A DNA stretch of 46,197 nucleotides from Chromera velia (taxonomy: Eukaryota; Sar; Chromeraceae). Positions 10,735 to 20,513 of this stretch are shown here, in pieces; position 1 is the first letter of the stretch; every line of letters starts with the position of its first letter. Location: positions 54,949-101,145 of the forward strand of contig JAHBMJ010002475.1 of the NCBI GenBank assembly GCA_018398765.1, written 5' to 3'. A program made the position numbers and the translations under genes. The notes beneath the pieces were generated by a model. That model did not search any database and had not been told where the DNA came from. It saw only the letters and a list, made by a program, of their open reading frames with translations.

Positions 10735-10965
10735 ATCGTTCGTTCATTCCTTCCTTCCCTTTTCTATCCTTTTCTTCCCTTCCCTTCCGTTCTGTTCCTT
10801 CGTTTCTTCCGGCCTTCCTTCCATTCTTTCTTCCTTCCCTTTCTTCCTTCTTTCCTTCCTTCGTTTCCTTCCCTTTCGTCCTGCCTTCCTTCCCTTCCTT
10901 CCTTCCCCCCTTCCTTCTTTTCCTTCCCTTTTGCCCTTCCTTCCATCCTGAGAGACTTCCTTTCC
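10735..10965. repeat. TTCC/CCTT polypyrimidine microsatellite
   Basis: Degenerate TTCC and TTTCC units with complete strand asymmetry. All long Phe/Pro/Ser ORFs here are artefacts of the repeat. Confidence 0.85.
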
Positions 10966-11249
10966 TCCATCCGTATGTTTGTTGGAGAGTATTCCCTAGT
11001 GGAGCCCTTTACAGAAAGGGACGGCAAGGTCCGAACTGCCGAAAAAAACTTTGTGGTTGGAGCCATTGATGGGGGCTAGGACGACTTCGGAATGGTCAGA
11101 GAGGGGCCTGATGTCACCGAGGAAACCAAAAGAAGATATAAGTTTTTAACCACAGCTGTTTCAATCTCCGGAGTCCCACCAAAAAACTGGGTGTGGGTGG
11201 TTCTTAGGTCACGCTGCGACTCTTAAATTAACAACTAAATCAGGATTTG

Positions 11250-11842
11250 TGCAATGCATCCTTCTCTTCCTCCCTCTCTTCCTTCTTTCTTCCTTCAAGT
11301 CCCTTCCTCCCTCCCTTCCTTTCTTCCTTTCTTCCTTCATTCCTTCCTTTCTTCCTTCTTTCTTTCCTTTCTTCCTCCTTCTTTCCTTCCTTCCTTCCTT
11401 CGTTCCCTCCTTCCTTCCTTTCTTCCTTCCTTCCTTCCTTCCCTCCTTCCTCCAAGTACATCTTCAAGTCCCTTTCTTCCTTCCTTCCCTCCTTCTTTCA
11501 AGTCCCTTCCTTTCTTTCTTTCTTCCTTACTTCATTCCTTCCTTTCTTCCTTCCTTCCTCCTTCCTTCCTTCCTTTCTTCCTTCCTTCCTTCCCTCCTTC
11601 CTTCCTTCCTTCCTTCCCTCCTACCTTCCCTCCTTCTTTGAAGTACATCTTCAAGTCCCTTTCTTCCTTCCTTCCCTCCTTCCTTCAAGTCCCTTCCTTC
11701 CTTCTTTCCTTCCTTCCTTCCTTCTTTCCTTCCTTCCGTCCTTCCTTCCTTCCTTCCTTCCTTTCCTCCCTCTCTCCCTCTTTGCTTCCTTCCTTCTTTC
11801 TTTCCTTCCCTCCTTCATTTTTTCCTTCATTCCTTCCTTCCA
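11250..11842. repeat. TTCC microsatellite with about 187-bp higher-order unit
   Basis: Long pyrimidine tract of TTCC units interrupted by AAGTACATCTTCAAGTCCCT at 11454 and again at 11641, and by related TCAAGTCCCTTCC near 11295, 11499 and 11685. The recurrence at about 187 bp indicates block duplication of part of the array. Non-coding. Confidence 0.85.
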
Positions 11843-11849
11843 AAAAATG

Positions 11850-12210
11850 TTTGTCCATGCATACATATCTCAAAATAATTGTAAATATTTTGAGATGTTT
11901 GTAGACAAATTCAAAATATCTTTCCATATTGTAAGATATCACCAGATATTTGCATATATTTGCTAGTATTCGATCAACTGCATAGTCTATTATATCAGTT
12001 ATATAAAGATAAATATTTTTAAAACAAATATCTTTAAATATCTTAAAATATCTTTCCTTTATATAATTTGATGCAGTCAGGTATTTAAAACTATGAAATA
12101 TTATAAAATATCTTAGATATTTGGGATTAAGGATAGCTATCATATCGTATCGGTATCGAATCGGTATTACATCGGTATCGTAGGATTAGGATTAGGATTA
12201 GGATTTATGT
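11850..12210 (-). repeat. AT-rich dispersed repeat with GATAGCTATC, CGGTAT and TTAGGA runs
   Basis: Many AAATATCTT/GATATTT words lead into GGATAGCTATCATATCG, then imperfect ATCGGT repeats and four GGATTA units (about 12180-12205). The order ATATCTTAGATATTT, then GATAGCTATC, then CGATAC-type repeats is found inverted at 24300-24460, so these are two copies of one family. Confidence 0.5.
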
Positions 12211-12960
12211 CCAGAGGATTGGCCTCCCACCCTAATGCCGAATGCCTGACGTGCGGCTTCCAAAGAAAGCGCTGAAGCGCATCAGACCTCTCTGGCCGGC
12301 CTGCACAGGTCTGGCCTGTGCCGAAAATGGTTTATATGAGGTTCTTTCTGAGCTTGATCGATCAATTACGCAGAAAAGAAAAATTTTTTAAAATAGCCTC
12401 CAACACCCAAACGGTCTCCAAAATTATGAAGTATCTACATATTTTCTAGAGTATTTTAAAACAATTTTTAATGATATTAAACATTGTTTTGTTGTTTAAA
12501 CTGTATTTATAATAAGCTCAACTATCAGAATGTATAGCAGAATTAATAATAATAATACCTAGGATAATACATATTATAATATAACTATACATTCACGTAC
12601 GTACATATATATGAATAAGATATAGAAAATTTATAATACTATAACTGATTCTTAAATTTGGTCTAATTCATGTTTGAAATTTGCTTTAAATAAATGAAAA
12701 CAGTTAAAGAAATGAAAACATTAAAATAATTTACAAGCATAAAACGGTGAGTAGTTATTTGTATAAATAAACATTCATAAGATACCATCTAGGATGGATG
12801 CAGGTGTATCTTCACCTGCCAGTGTGTACCGCTCCAAAAGTTGGCACCGAAACCTACAGCATCTTTTGCACCGCATATCCAATGACTTGTTGCCAATGAC
12901 TTGCTGAACTTGAAGCAATTGTTGTGCACGATGCAGTAGAAGTCCACTCTGGCTTCAATT
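12211..12960. other. AT-rich, no gene seen
   Basis: Contains a weak hairpin near 12290-12320 (GGCCTGCACAGGTCTGGCC) and otherwise A/T-rich low-complexity sequence. No supported ORF or RNA gene. Confidence 0.4.
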
Positions 12961-12984
12961 ATGAAACAGAATATGCACATACCA

Positions 12985-13041
12985 GTTACACACACACACA
13001 CACACACACATACATACACACATACACACACACATACACAT

Positions 13042-13080
<39 letters not shown>

Positions 13081-13184
13081 ACGAACGTGCAAACCTGCAC
13101 GACCACCTCTGTATTCCTCTACCTCTTTTTGCCTTTTGCTTTCATCTCGTGCTTAATGTTGCTTGCATGCACATGCATACATGT

Positions 13185-13219
<35 letters not shown>

Positions 13220-13402
13220 TACACACACACATATACACACATACACACACACACACATACACACACACACATATACATACACACAAAGCCTTAGATGCAT
13301 ATCTTCTTGTTTTTCTTCCTTCTTTACCGTTTTCTACGTTTCATTCACCTCTCTCATACAGCTTTACACGCATGCACGTATGTACTTATGCAGGCAAACA
13401 TA

Positions 13403-13443
<41 letters not shown>

Positions 13444-13632
13444 GACAGACAGACAGACAGACAGAGTGTGTGGTGGTGGTGGGAGAAGGAGAGGAACATG
13501 GGCCGGAAAAGAGTAGGTAGAGAAGCGCTGGGACGGAAGGAGACCGAGAGAGGGAGAGCACACACACACATACACATACACATACACATATACACACATA
13601 CACACACAGAGAGAGAGAGACACACACACACG

Positions 13633-13674
<42 letters not shown>

Positions 13675-13935
13675 TTCATACACACACACACACACACACA
13701 CATACATACACACACATACACACACACACACACATACACACATACACACACACATACATACATATACATATACACATATACACACACACATACACACAAA
13801 CACACGTTCACGAAGACATGCTGGTCACCAGAAGTAGAACCACATGTTGGCATTACTTTTCTTATTCTCTCTCTCTCCCCCTCTTCCTCTCTCTCTCTCT
13901 CACACACACACAAACGTACAAACACATATATATAG

Positions 13936-13972
<37 letters not shown>

Positions 13973-14490
13973 GAGATACATACACATACATACACACACA
14001 TATACACACACACCTGCAGGCTTATTGTTTCAAACACACAAGCAGCAAGAGCTAGTGCCGAAATAAAAAAGCTTTCCAGCATGCACGGACCTCCCTTCTC
14101 ACGCATTTGCATACACACACACACACACATCTATACCTACACCTACACCAACACACATACATGTACACACACTAAGATACACGCCCGCAGAGACGCAGAA
14201 AGACTCAAAACGGAAAGGAACGGAAAAGGCTGAAAAGAAACAGAGCTTTGAGAGCCTAGCAGACCAAGAACAAGCCGCTGATGCAAATGCCGCACGATGG
14301 ACCCACCTTCTACATGGGTATTCAGAGATGGTGCTTCCCTCAGGTGGATTTACCTGAACGCACATTCAAAGGACATACACATAGAAAAGAGTCAAAGACA
14401 ACAGCAAGAACAGGGAGAAAAAAAAAAAAAGAAAATTTAAAAGGTTTCAAAACAATCTAGAAACCAGCTCCTGAGGATTTATCTCCTCAT

Positions 14491-14532
<42 letters not shown>

Positions 14533-14600
14533 ATGCACATGCACATACACATACACAGACATACACACATACGTGTATGTACACACCCTCACACACACAT
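12985..14600. repeat. (CA)n / CACATA / GA microsatellite cluster
   Basis: At least eight blocks of (CA)n and CACATA separated by short unique stretches, with a (GA)n block at 13044-13077 and CAGA at 13440-13464. Frames on both strands give Thr/His or Cys/Val repeats and are not genes. The unique islands (13085-13185, 13285-13400, 13465-13560, 14025-14115, 14170-14480) show no supported exon. Confidence 0.9.
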
Positions 14601-15140
14601 ACAGGGAACCCGGATGGGAGGTGGATGGGGGAGAACGATGAGGAGTTGGGATATGAAAAGTGGATTGATTGGCGTCCCAAAGAGTGCCGGTGGTGGCTAC
14701 ACTGCTCCCTTGGCCTCATTCCACTCTCTGTCCTGCCCCAAATTTCTGGTAGTGCCGTGACCCCCCCTCCTGGTTGTTACCAGAAAAAACAGGTCTGATT
14801 CTTCCGGTAAGGGGGGGGGTTCACCGATTTTTTTTGTCGGAAAAAAATTAAAAGTGGTTGTTTTAACATTAGTAATCGATTGGGACCACTTCTTTTTTTT
14901 TCTAACAAAAAAAAGTTTTGACCCCCCTCCCTTACCGGAAGAATCAGACCCGTTTTTTCTGGTAACTCTCAGAGGGGGGGGTCACGGCACTACCGGAAAT
15001 TTAGGGCAGGAAAGAGAGTGGAATGAGGCCAAAAGAACAGTACAGCCGCCACCAGCACCCTTTGGAACGCAAGCCAATCTACTTTTCATGTCCTAACTCC
15101 TCACCGTTCTCCTCCATCAGCCTCCCACCAGATTCTCTGC
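14601..15140. mobile_element. Fold-back element with two ~230-bp inverted arms
   Basis: The left arm (about 14601-14835) and right arm (about 14918-15140) are reverse complements along their whole length with scattered mismatches. Matching landmarks include GGCCTCATTCCACTCTCT, TAGTGCCGTGACCCCCCC, TCTGATTCTTCCGGTAAG and TTCCAAAG/GTCCCAAAG. The loop of about 80 bp is AT-rich. No coding capacity. The structure is that of a fold-back or long-TIR MITE. The left arm abuts a (CA)n tract and the right arm runs directly into the GC-rich repeat at 15131, so the outer boundaries are approximate. Confidence 0.75.
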
Positions 15141-16555
15141 TCCTTTACTGCCCACCCCGGCCCACTTGTGACGCCGCCGGCCCCGGCCCACTTGTGATGC
15201 CGCCGGCCCTGGCCTCGGGCCCCGCCCTGCCCCCTTGTGGCACCGCTGGCCCCGGCCCCGACCCCGGCAGTCGTGGACGTTCCTTTATTCAGCGCAAAGT
15301 CTCTGCTCGCTCTAGTTCACTCTCGGCTCTCCATGGTCGCTCGGACCTCTCCCTGTAACGCCGCCGGGCCCGGCCCCGGGCGGGCCTCCGGCCTTGGCCT
15401 GGCCACCGCGGGTTACCGCCCCTGCCTCCGTCCTTGCCCCGGCCTAGGCCCCGGCCTCCATGGATGGACGTTGCTCCGGCCCAGCACTCTGGCCTGCTCA
15501 CTACCTTGATCGGATTTTGCCCGCTCCTCTTCGTTCCTTTGCCTTTCTATTATACGGAGACTCACGCGTTGGGGCCAGACAGAGTCGGGGATGGTGCTGG
15601 AGCAGGCCCTGGGGCCAGGGTGCCTCAAACATAAAGAAAAGACCCAAACAAAGACAGGCAAGCAGTAAAAAGGAGACAAACGGGAAGCAGGGGCAGGCGA
15701 CCCCCCTCCTCCTCCCTTTGGCTCTCTCCAGATTGGCATATACTCTCTCTCGTCTCTTTCTAAACCACACTTACTAGATGCATATGACTGACTTTGACAG
15801 ACAGGCATGGATGCAAAATGAAACGACTGACACAGACCCCATGAAAACAAACCACTGACCCTCCAGATTTTCTGCTCCTTTGCCGCCCACCCTGGCCCAC
15901 TTATGACGCCGTTGGCCCCAGCCCCGGCCCCGGGCCCCGCCCTGCCCCCTTGTGGCGCGCCGCTGGCCCTGGCCCCGACCCTGGCTTCCTTTGCCAGTCG
16001 CAGACATTTACTGGCCCCAAACATTTCACCGCTCGCTCTAGCTGGCCCCGCCCTGGACGCTCGGACTTCTTTATGATGCCACTGGCCCCGGCTCCGGGCC
16101 TGGGCCCAACCCCCGGGTCCGGCCGCCACCCCTGCACGCGTCCTTCCCCGGCCTCCGTCGATGGACGTCGCCCTAGACCAGCGCTCCGGCCTGCTCACCC
16201 CCTTGACCTGCCTGCTCCTCCTCATTCCCTTGCTCCCCTTTCTGCTTCGCGGAGACCTACACGTTGGGGCCGGGGAAAGCCTAGGCAGGTGTCAGGATAG
16301 GGGCCAAGGCGTCTTGAGCACAGACAAAAGACTCAAACACAAACAGGCATGCAGTGAAAGGGAGATAAACAGGGAGCGGGAGGAGCCAACCCCCCCTCTC
16401 CCCCCGTTGGCTCTCCCCAGGTTGCCATATTCACTCTCGTCTCTTTCTAAATTATGCCTCCTTGATGCTTTTGACTGTTTTTGATTGGTAGGCATGGGTG
16501 CAAAACGACGCGACTGACACAGACCGAATGAAAACAAACCGCAACGACTAACCCG
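15131..16555 (+). repeat. Tandem duplication of a ~735-bp GC-rich block
   Basis: Copy 1 is 15131-15865 and copy 2 is 15866-16555. Both start with GATTYTCTGCTCCTTTRCYG, continue through Pro/Ala-rich-looking CCCCGGCCC runs, CCTCCRTSGATGGACGT, CGGAGACYYACRCGTTGGGG, an AAACAGGCA-type segment and CCATATTCACTCTCG-like sequence, and end with GACTGACACAGACC and ATGAAAACAAACC. Divergence is perhaps 20 percent with indels. The open frames are proline/glycine-rich composition effects. It looks like an old non-coding transposon-derived unit. Confidence 0.75.
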
Positions 16556-16559
16556 AGAG

Positions 16560-17200
16560 ACAGCTATCGCACAGGTCCTCAAGCGCCGTTCCTGATTGAG
16601 AGCCCTCAAAAACAATGGAACCTGTATTCAATCACATCCCCGAGAGGCAACAAAACCAGAAAGGACGGTTGAAAGCGAACATCTGCTCGACAGTGCATCA
16701 TGCGCTGACCCAAACAGAGAGACGGAAATGAACACTCACCAGAAAAAGGACGAAAGCAACTTCAGCTCCTGAGCAAAGGCAAGAAAGAGTCCCAGATCCT
16801 GTATACAGGTATAGAGCAAGAAAAGAATAAAGTTCCAGGCAAGGGTCTGTGAGGCATTATGCTCTGACATGATGTAACGGCCTGTAAGCATTGAAGCAGT
16901 CTAGGAAGCAGTCAAACAGATCAACTCACCGGAGAGCATGCGAAGGCCCCTCTAACTCCCCAAGACAGCCCTGTGGGAGTCCCAAATCCTGCCTGCAGAT
17001 AAATACTAAGCAGATAAGGAAGTGTGAGAGTTTGGGCAAAGGTGGGCCAGTGCCTGATATGATGCAACGAGTGGCATGACTTGTTCACGTCTGAGAGGAG
17101 ACAGAAACTCAAACTCACCAGAAGGAAGATGAAGACAGCCCCAGTTCCCCCAACGAGGCAAACAAGAGCTTGAAAGCTTGCATTGGGGCACGCAGCAGAA
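16560..17200 (-). repeat. ~190-bp tandem array with 59-nt exon-like segments
   Basis: Donor-like GTGAGT (minus strand) occurs at 16739, 16929 and 17118, spacings of 190 and 189. Upstream of each lies an AG-bounded segment: 16740-16798 and 16930-16988 (59 nt each) and about 17119-17177. In one shared frame all three are open: DLGLFLAFAQELKLLSSFF, DLGLPQGCLGELEGPSHAL and AFKLLFASLGELGLSSSSF. This could be an exon-duplicated gene fragment. The surrounding intron-like parts are also repeated (ATGATGYAACG). A fourth, weaker unit may lie at 16560-16680. No complete gene model can be built. Confidence 0.5.
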
Positions 17201-18479
17201 CAAGACGTCGACCCAAGATTGGGAGTAAGACAACCCTCTCCAATTTTACCCACCTCACCTACTTGACAGAACGAGACGGGGAAATAAACCCATGCCCAAA
17301 AGAAAAGAGACGGCTGAGGTTCCACCCAAAGTCTGCTACCACGCGCGTGCATCAAAATCGGATTCCGATCCGATTTTAAATCCCCTTGAAAGCTTTGCGA
17401 GCCGCAGCGCGCGTGGCCGCCGCGGACCATTAATTATTTGGGGGAGCGCATGGACGCAGGCTTGCAATTGGTCACGCACCGTCATACGTGCAGGCGCAAT
17501 ACATTTTTTCTATAGCACTCACTAACTATGATTCATAAACGTAAAAATGTACTTGCAGAATGTTTAAAACTCTTTGTTTCTACTTTAAATTAACCACTGT
17601 TTACTGCTCAAATATGTCTGCGGGATAGGGTTGTTTTAGAGACCATTTTAGTGTTGGAGACCGTTTTGAAAAATTTTCCCTTCAGACATAATATCTGACA
17701 CATTCGCGAGAGCAATTCAATAGCTGGAAATCAAGTGACTTAATGGGGGGCAATCATAGCAGACATTGATCCAGGGTAAAGCGAATGACAATCTTTTTCC
17801 TTTGTAAGTTCTGAAACAAGGCCAGAGAGAGAGGTTGAGAGAAGAAAGAGAAATTGAGACCATGTAAGAAGAGAAAAAACTCACTTCGCTTTGTCTTTAT
17901 ACTTTTCAGTGTAGCCAGGAACATTCTTTTTCCCAAGATGTATGGAGAGGAAGCAAAAACCCTCTCTCTTCTTATGGGTTGCTTCTTATCGTTCTGTCTA
18001 ACTGAAGAAAGGTGAAGTGGCAAGCTGCCATAAAAGGAGTGAGATGAAGTTAGGTCTCTTCTTTTCCTTGCTTGCAAACAGAGAAGCAAAAAAAGGATGC
18101 TTGGAGTTAGAGAAGGAAAGACGAAATAGAAAGGGAAAGACGAAGAAGTAGAGACTAAATGAGAAACATCCACTTCTCTTCTTTTTTTCATTTTTTTGAT
18201 ACAATCAAGAACGTTTATTCATTTTTCCTGAGACGTATTGAGGTGATAGGAGACCTCTTTCTTCTAGTTGGGTGTTTTCTTTTCATTTTGATCATCTCAA
18301 AAGAGTGAAGTCTTATAAAGAAAAAGTAGAATTTCAAGGGAAGAAAGAATAAGAACTGAAATATGACATGCTCCATGAGATGAGACGTCAGACAAACAGA
18401 CCAACAAAGAAAGGATCTTGATACCTAAACGGTCACCGGCCGCTGCTTCAGAGGCTTCAGACAAGCACTCTTCCTCCCA
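17201..18479. other. intergenic, purine/pyrimidine-biased
   Basis: 17378-17500 is GC-rich; 17500-17750 AT-rich with GTGTTGGAGACCGTTTTGAA, which resembles an inverted block near 12395-12425. 17800-18400 is Lys/Phe-biased low complexity in which 17915-18015 and 18205-18310 look like a diverged duplication (GAACRTTYWTT ... GTGAAG). The 145-residue minus-strand ORF here has composition of this bias only, so I do not call it. Confidence 0.4.
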
Positions 18480-19577
18480 TCAGTCCGAGTCCAGACAGTC
18501 AATCTCTTTGTAGTACAGGCTGTAGATGTACTGAGCTTGAAGCTTCTGGAAGACAGGGATGTAGCTTCTTGTGGCAATAGTCCGCAAAGCTGCCTCTACG
18601 TCTTGGTCTTCTCTTTTTTTGATGCTCTACGTCACCTCTTTGTTAGGCAGATTGAGAAGCGTTTCAAGAGTTGCTTCCATCAGCATCGCAAGCCTCCGAT
18701 CAAGTTCCCCTTCATCTAGTTTCTCTCTCTCCTGCATTCTTCTAAGGAGTCCGTTGCAACTGATACAGTCTGCAAGAATTGCCATGTTCCTTTCTCTTAT
18801 AAACGCTCTTTTCTGACCCTTACTTGCTTTTTTTATACCTTTGAGCATCTGCATCGCCATGAGGCTGCCATAGGTTGCTTTTTTTCCGATGACAGCAAAC
18901 TGGCATTCCCACTCTGCGTTCTTCTCTCTCCTTTCTACCTCTGATGAGTCATGCGCTGTCAAAGAGACAGATGAGGCGGGTGCAAGGGAAAAAGAAAAAG
19001 AGATGGGGGCGTCTTTGGCGGGTAATAAAGCAGAGCTGCCTTCCATGTATGAGAAAACGGAAGAACTTTCTTGAGTGAAGGAGGTGGACGGGCTTTGTGA
19101 CTCTCCAGCTGCTGGGGTGCAGTTAGCGTCCGTAGGTGCAGAAACGGAGAGACGTTCTTTGGAAGGAGGGGTAGAAGGGCTTCTTGTGGGTGCTGGAGTA
19201 CAGTTAGCGTCTGTAGGTGAGAAAGCAGAGGAACATTCCTTGAGGAGGGAGATAGAAGGGCTTCGTGCAAGTGCTGGGGTGCAGTTAGCAACTGCAGATG
19301 CGGGGATAGAGGAACATTCTTTGGGAAGGGAGGTGGAAGGGCTTTGTGTGGGTGCTGGGGTGCAGTTAGCAACTGCAGATACGGGGATAAAGGAACATTC
19401 TCTGAGGAGAAAGGTGGAAAGACTTTTGAAGAGGGAAGTGGAAGGGCTTTGTACGGGTGCTGGGATGCCAGTGCGGTGTTCACGAGTGGTTCCAAAGCCT
19501 CGCATCCCTCCTTGCGCCTTAGGAGGAAACCAAGGACGAGCAGAAACATTGAAGTGGGACATGCATGGTTGAGTCAT
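18480..19577 (-). CDS. Unrecognised protein with ~27-residue Ser/Pro/Cys repeats, two exons
   Basis: Exon 1 is 19577-18636 and exon 2 is 18545-18480, joined by a 90-bp GT-AG intron in phase 0, giving 335 residues ending in TGA. Starting at ATG 19577, residues about 40-170 hold five imperfect copies of a 25-28-residue unit built on ANCTPAPTxSPSTSLxKE. A hydrophilic linker follows, then a predicted helical, charged C-terminus (MAMQMLKGIKKASKGQKRAF, RRMQEREKLDEGELDRRLAM). Exon 2 adds QYIYSLYYKEIDCLDSD. Without the splice the ORF would stop two codons past the donor. No domain recognised. The downstream helical part looks ordered and may carry the function, while the repeats look like a spacer or modified region. 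An additional upstream exon is possible. Confidence 0.55.
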
Positions 19578-20108
19578 GGCTATCAGGGTGGCCGATCATC
19601 AGACTAGTCATCAGACCTCCACACTTTAAGCCCCACTGTTTCTTCGAATAGCGGCCTCCCCGTCGTGTCCGCTGTGACTTCGGTTTTCTGGGTTTCTGGT
19701 TGATTTTTAAGAGCCGTTTCTGTTGGGACACTGTTTATCAACGCAACGTAACGTCGCAATACTGTCACTGATTCTGCTTAAAAGAACAGACATTCTTCGA
19801 CCGGACTTTTTAAAAAAGTGCTAGTATATCTAACACTTCTTTTGCATACTCTACAATCTTAGACACTGTCATTCTGCTAGGTCATTCTGTTTGTATCAAG
19901 CCTCTCAAAGATCAAAAGAGACGGTAAGCTTTGCATGTGGGACACTGGAGACTGGAGCTGTCCGTTTAAAGTCGTTTTTTAGCCTTTTTTGTTCGAAGTT
20001 GAAGCGTGCGCACTCTGGTGGTTCGCAGCTCTCAAGAGGAGACCAAAAACTCATGAAGATACTGGTATTGGAATTTAAGGTTCCCAAAAAAGAGGGTATC
20101 GTCAATAA
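19578..20108. other. intergenic
   Basis: A short plus-strand ORF (19891-20133, 80 residues) ends just before the retrotransposon remnant and could be degraded upstream retrotransposon sequence, but nothing recognisable is seen. The interval would also carry the promoter of the minus-strand gene at 19577. Confidence 0.35.
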
Positions 20109-20513
20109 TTTCGATACCATCATTGCTATGTAACAAGAAAGCCAACCTTTGGACAGCTAGGCTTGTCCACTCCCACCCGTCTCGTCAATGAAAAACAGAA
20201 ACGTCCCGATTTCCTTGCAGGTCTCCCATCAGGAGACACCATACTAGAAGACGTCACAGTGATCCATCCATTCTCAATTGATGCCAACCGCCTGCGAAGA
20301 TTCGCAAAAACAGCAGAGTCGGCAGTAAAGACGATAGAGAAGGTCAAAAACAACAGGTACGGCGAGATCTATCATGAAATCAGATTTTGGTTTGTTCTTC
20401 TCATGTTTGAGACATATGGGAGACCAAAAGAGGGGACAATTCGTTTTTTGAAAGAGATGGCGAAGTTGGAGGCTGGAAGAATGAGAGGAGGAGAGGGAGA
20501 CAAGGCAGTGTAA
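20109..20513 (+). pseudogene. Non-LTR retrotransposon C-terminal (RLE-type) fragment
   Basis: The frame is open from 20109 to TAA at 20513 with no ATG at its start. It contains KRPDFLAG, then ILEDVTVIHPF, then a helix AVKTIEKVKNNRYGE and WFVLLMFETYGR. KRPD...(x)n...DVTVxHP followed by a conserved F/Y-rich strand is the arrangement of the restriction-like endonuclease region that closes many LINE-type reverse transcriptases of algae, protists and R2-like elements. No reverse transcriptase motif is present upstream, so this is a 5'-truncated insertion, the usual fate of LINEs. The call is from remembered motif order. Confidence 0.55.

Noticed and set aside
10970-11075. 34-codon ATG ORF (MFVGEYSLVEPF...)
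   Set aside because: Reads acceptably but is short, isolated between microsatellites and without splice sites.
10217-11966. Phe/Ser/Pro-rich and Lys/Glu/Arg-rich ORFs
   Set aside because: They are translations of TTCC microsatellites and of the 145-bp satellite in shifting frames.
12175-12206. GGATTA repeats as interstitial telomere
   Set aside because: Only four units of a sequence that is not a standard telomere repeat, and they grade into CGGTAT repeats of a dispersed family.
12961-14233. Thr/His and Cys/Val ORFs up to 324 residues
   Set aside because: They translate (CA)n and CACATA runs; unique islands between them carry no motif.
15200-16225. 270-residue minus-strand ORF and Pro/Gly-rich ORFs
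   Set aside because: They arise from GGCCCC-rich composition across both copies of a non-coding tandem duplication.
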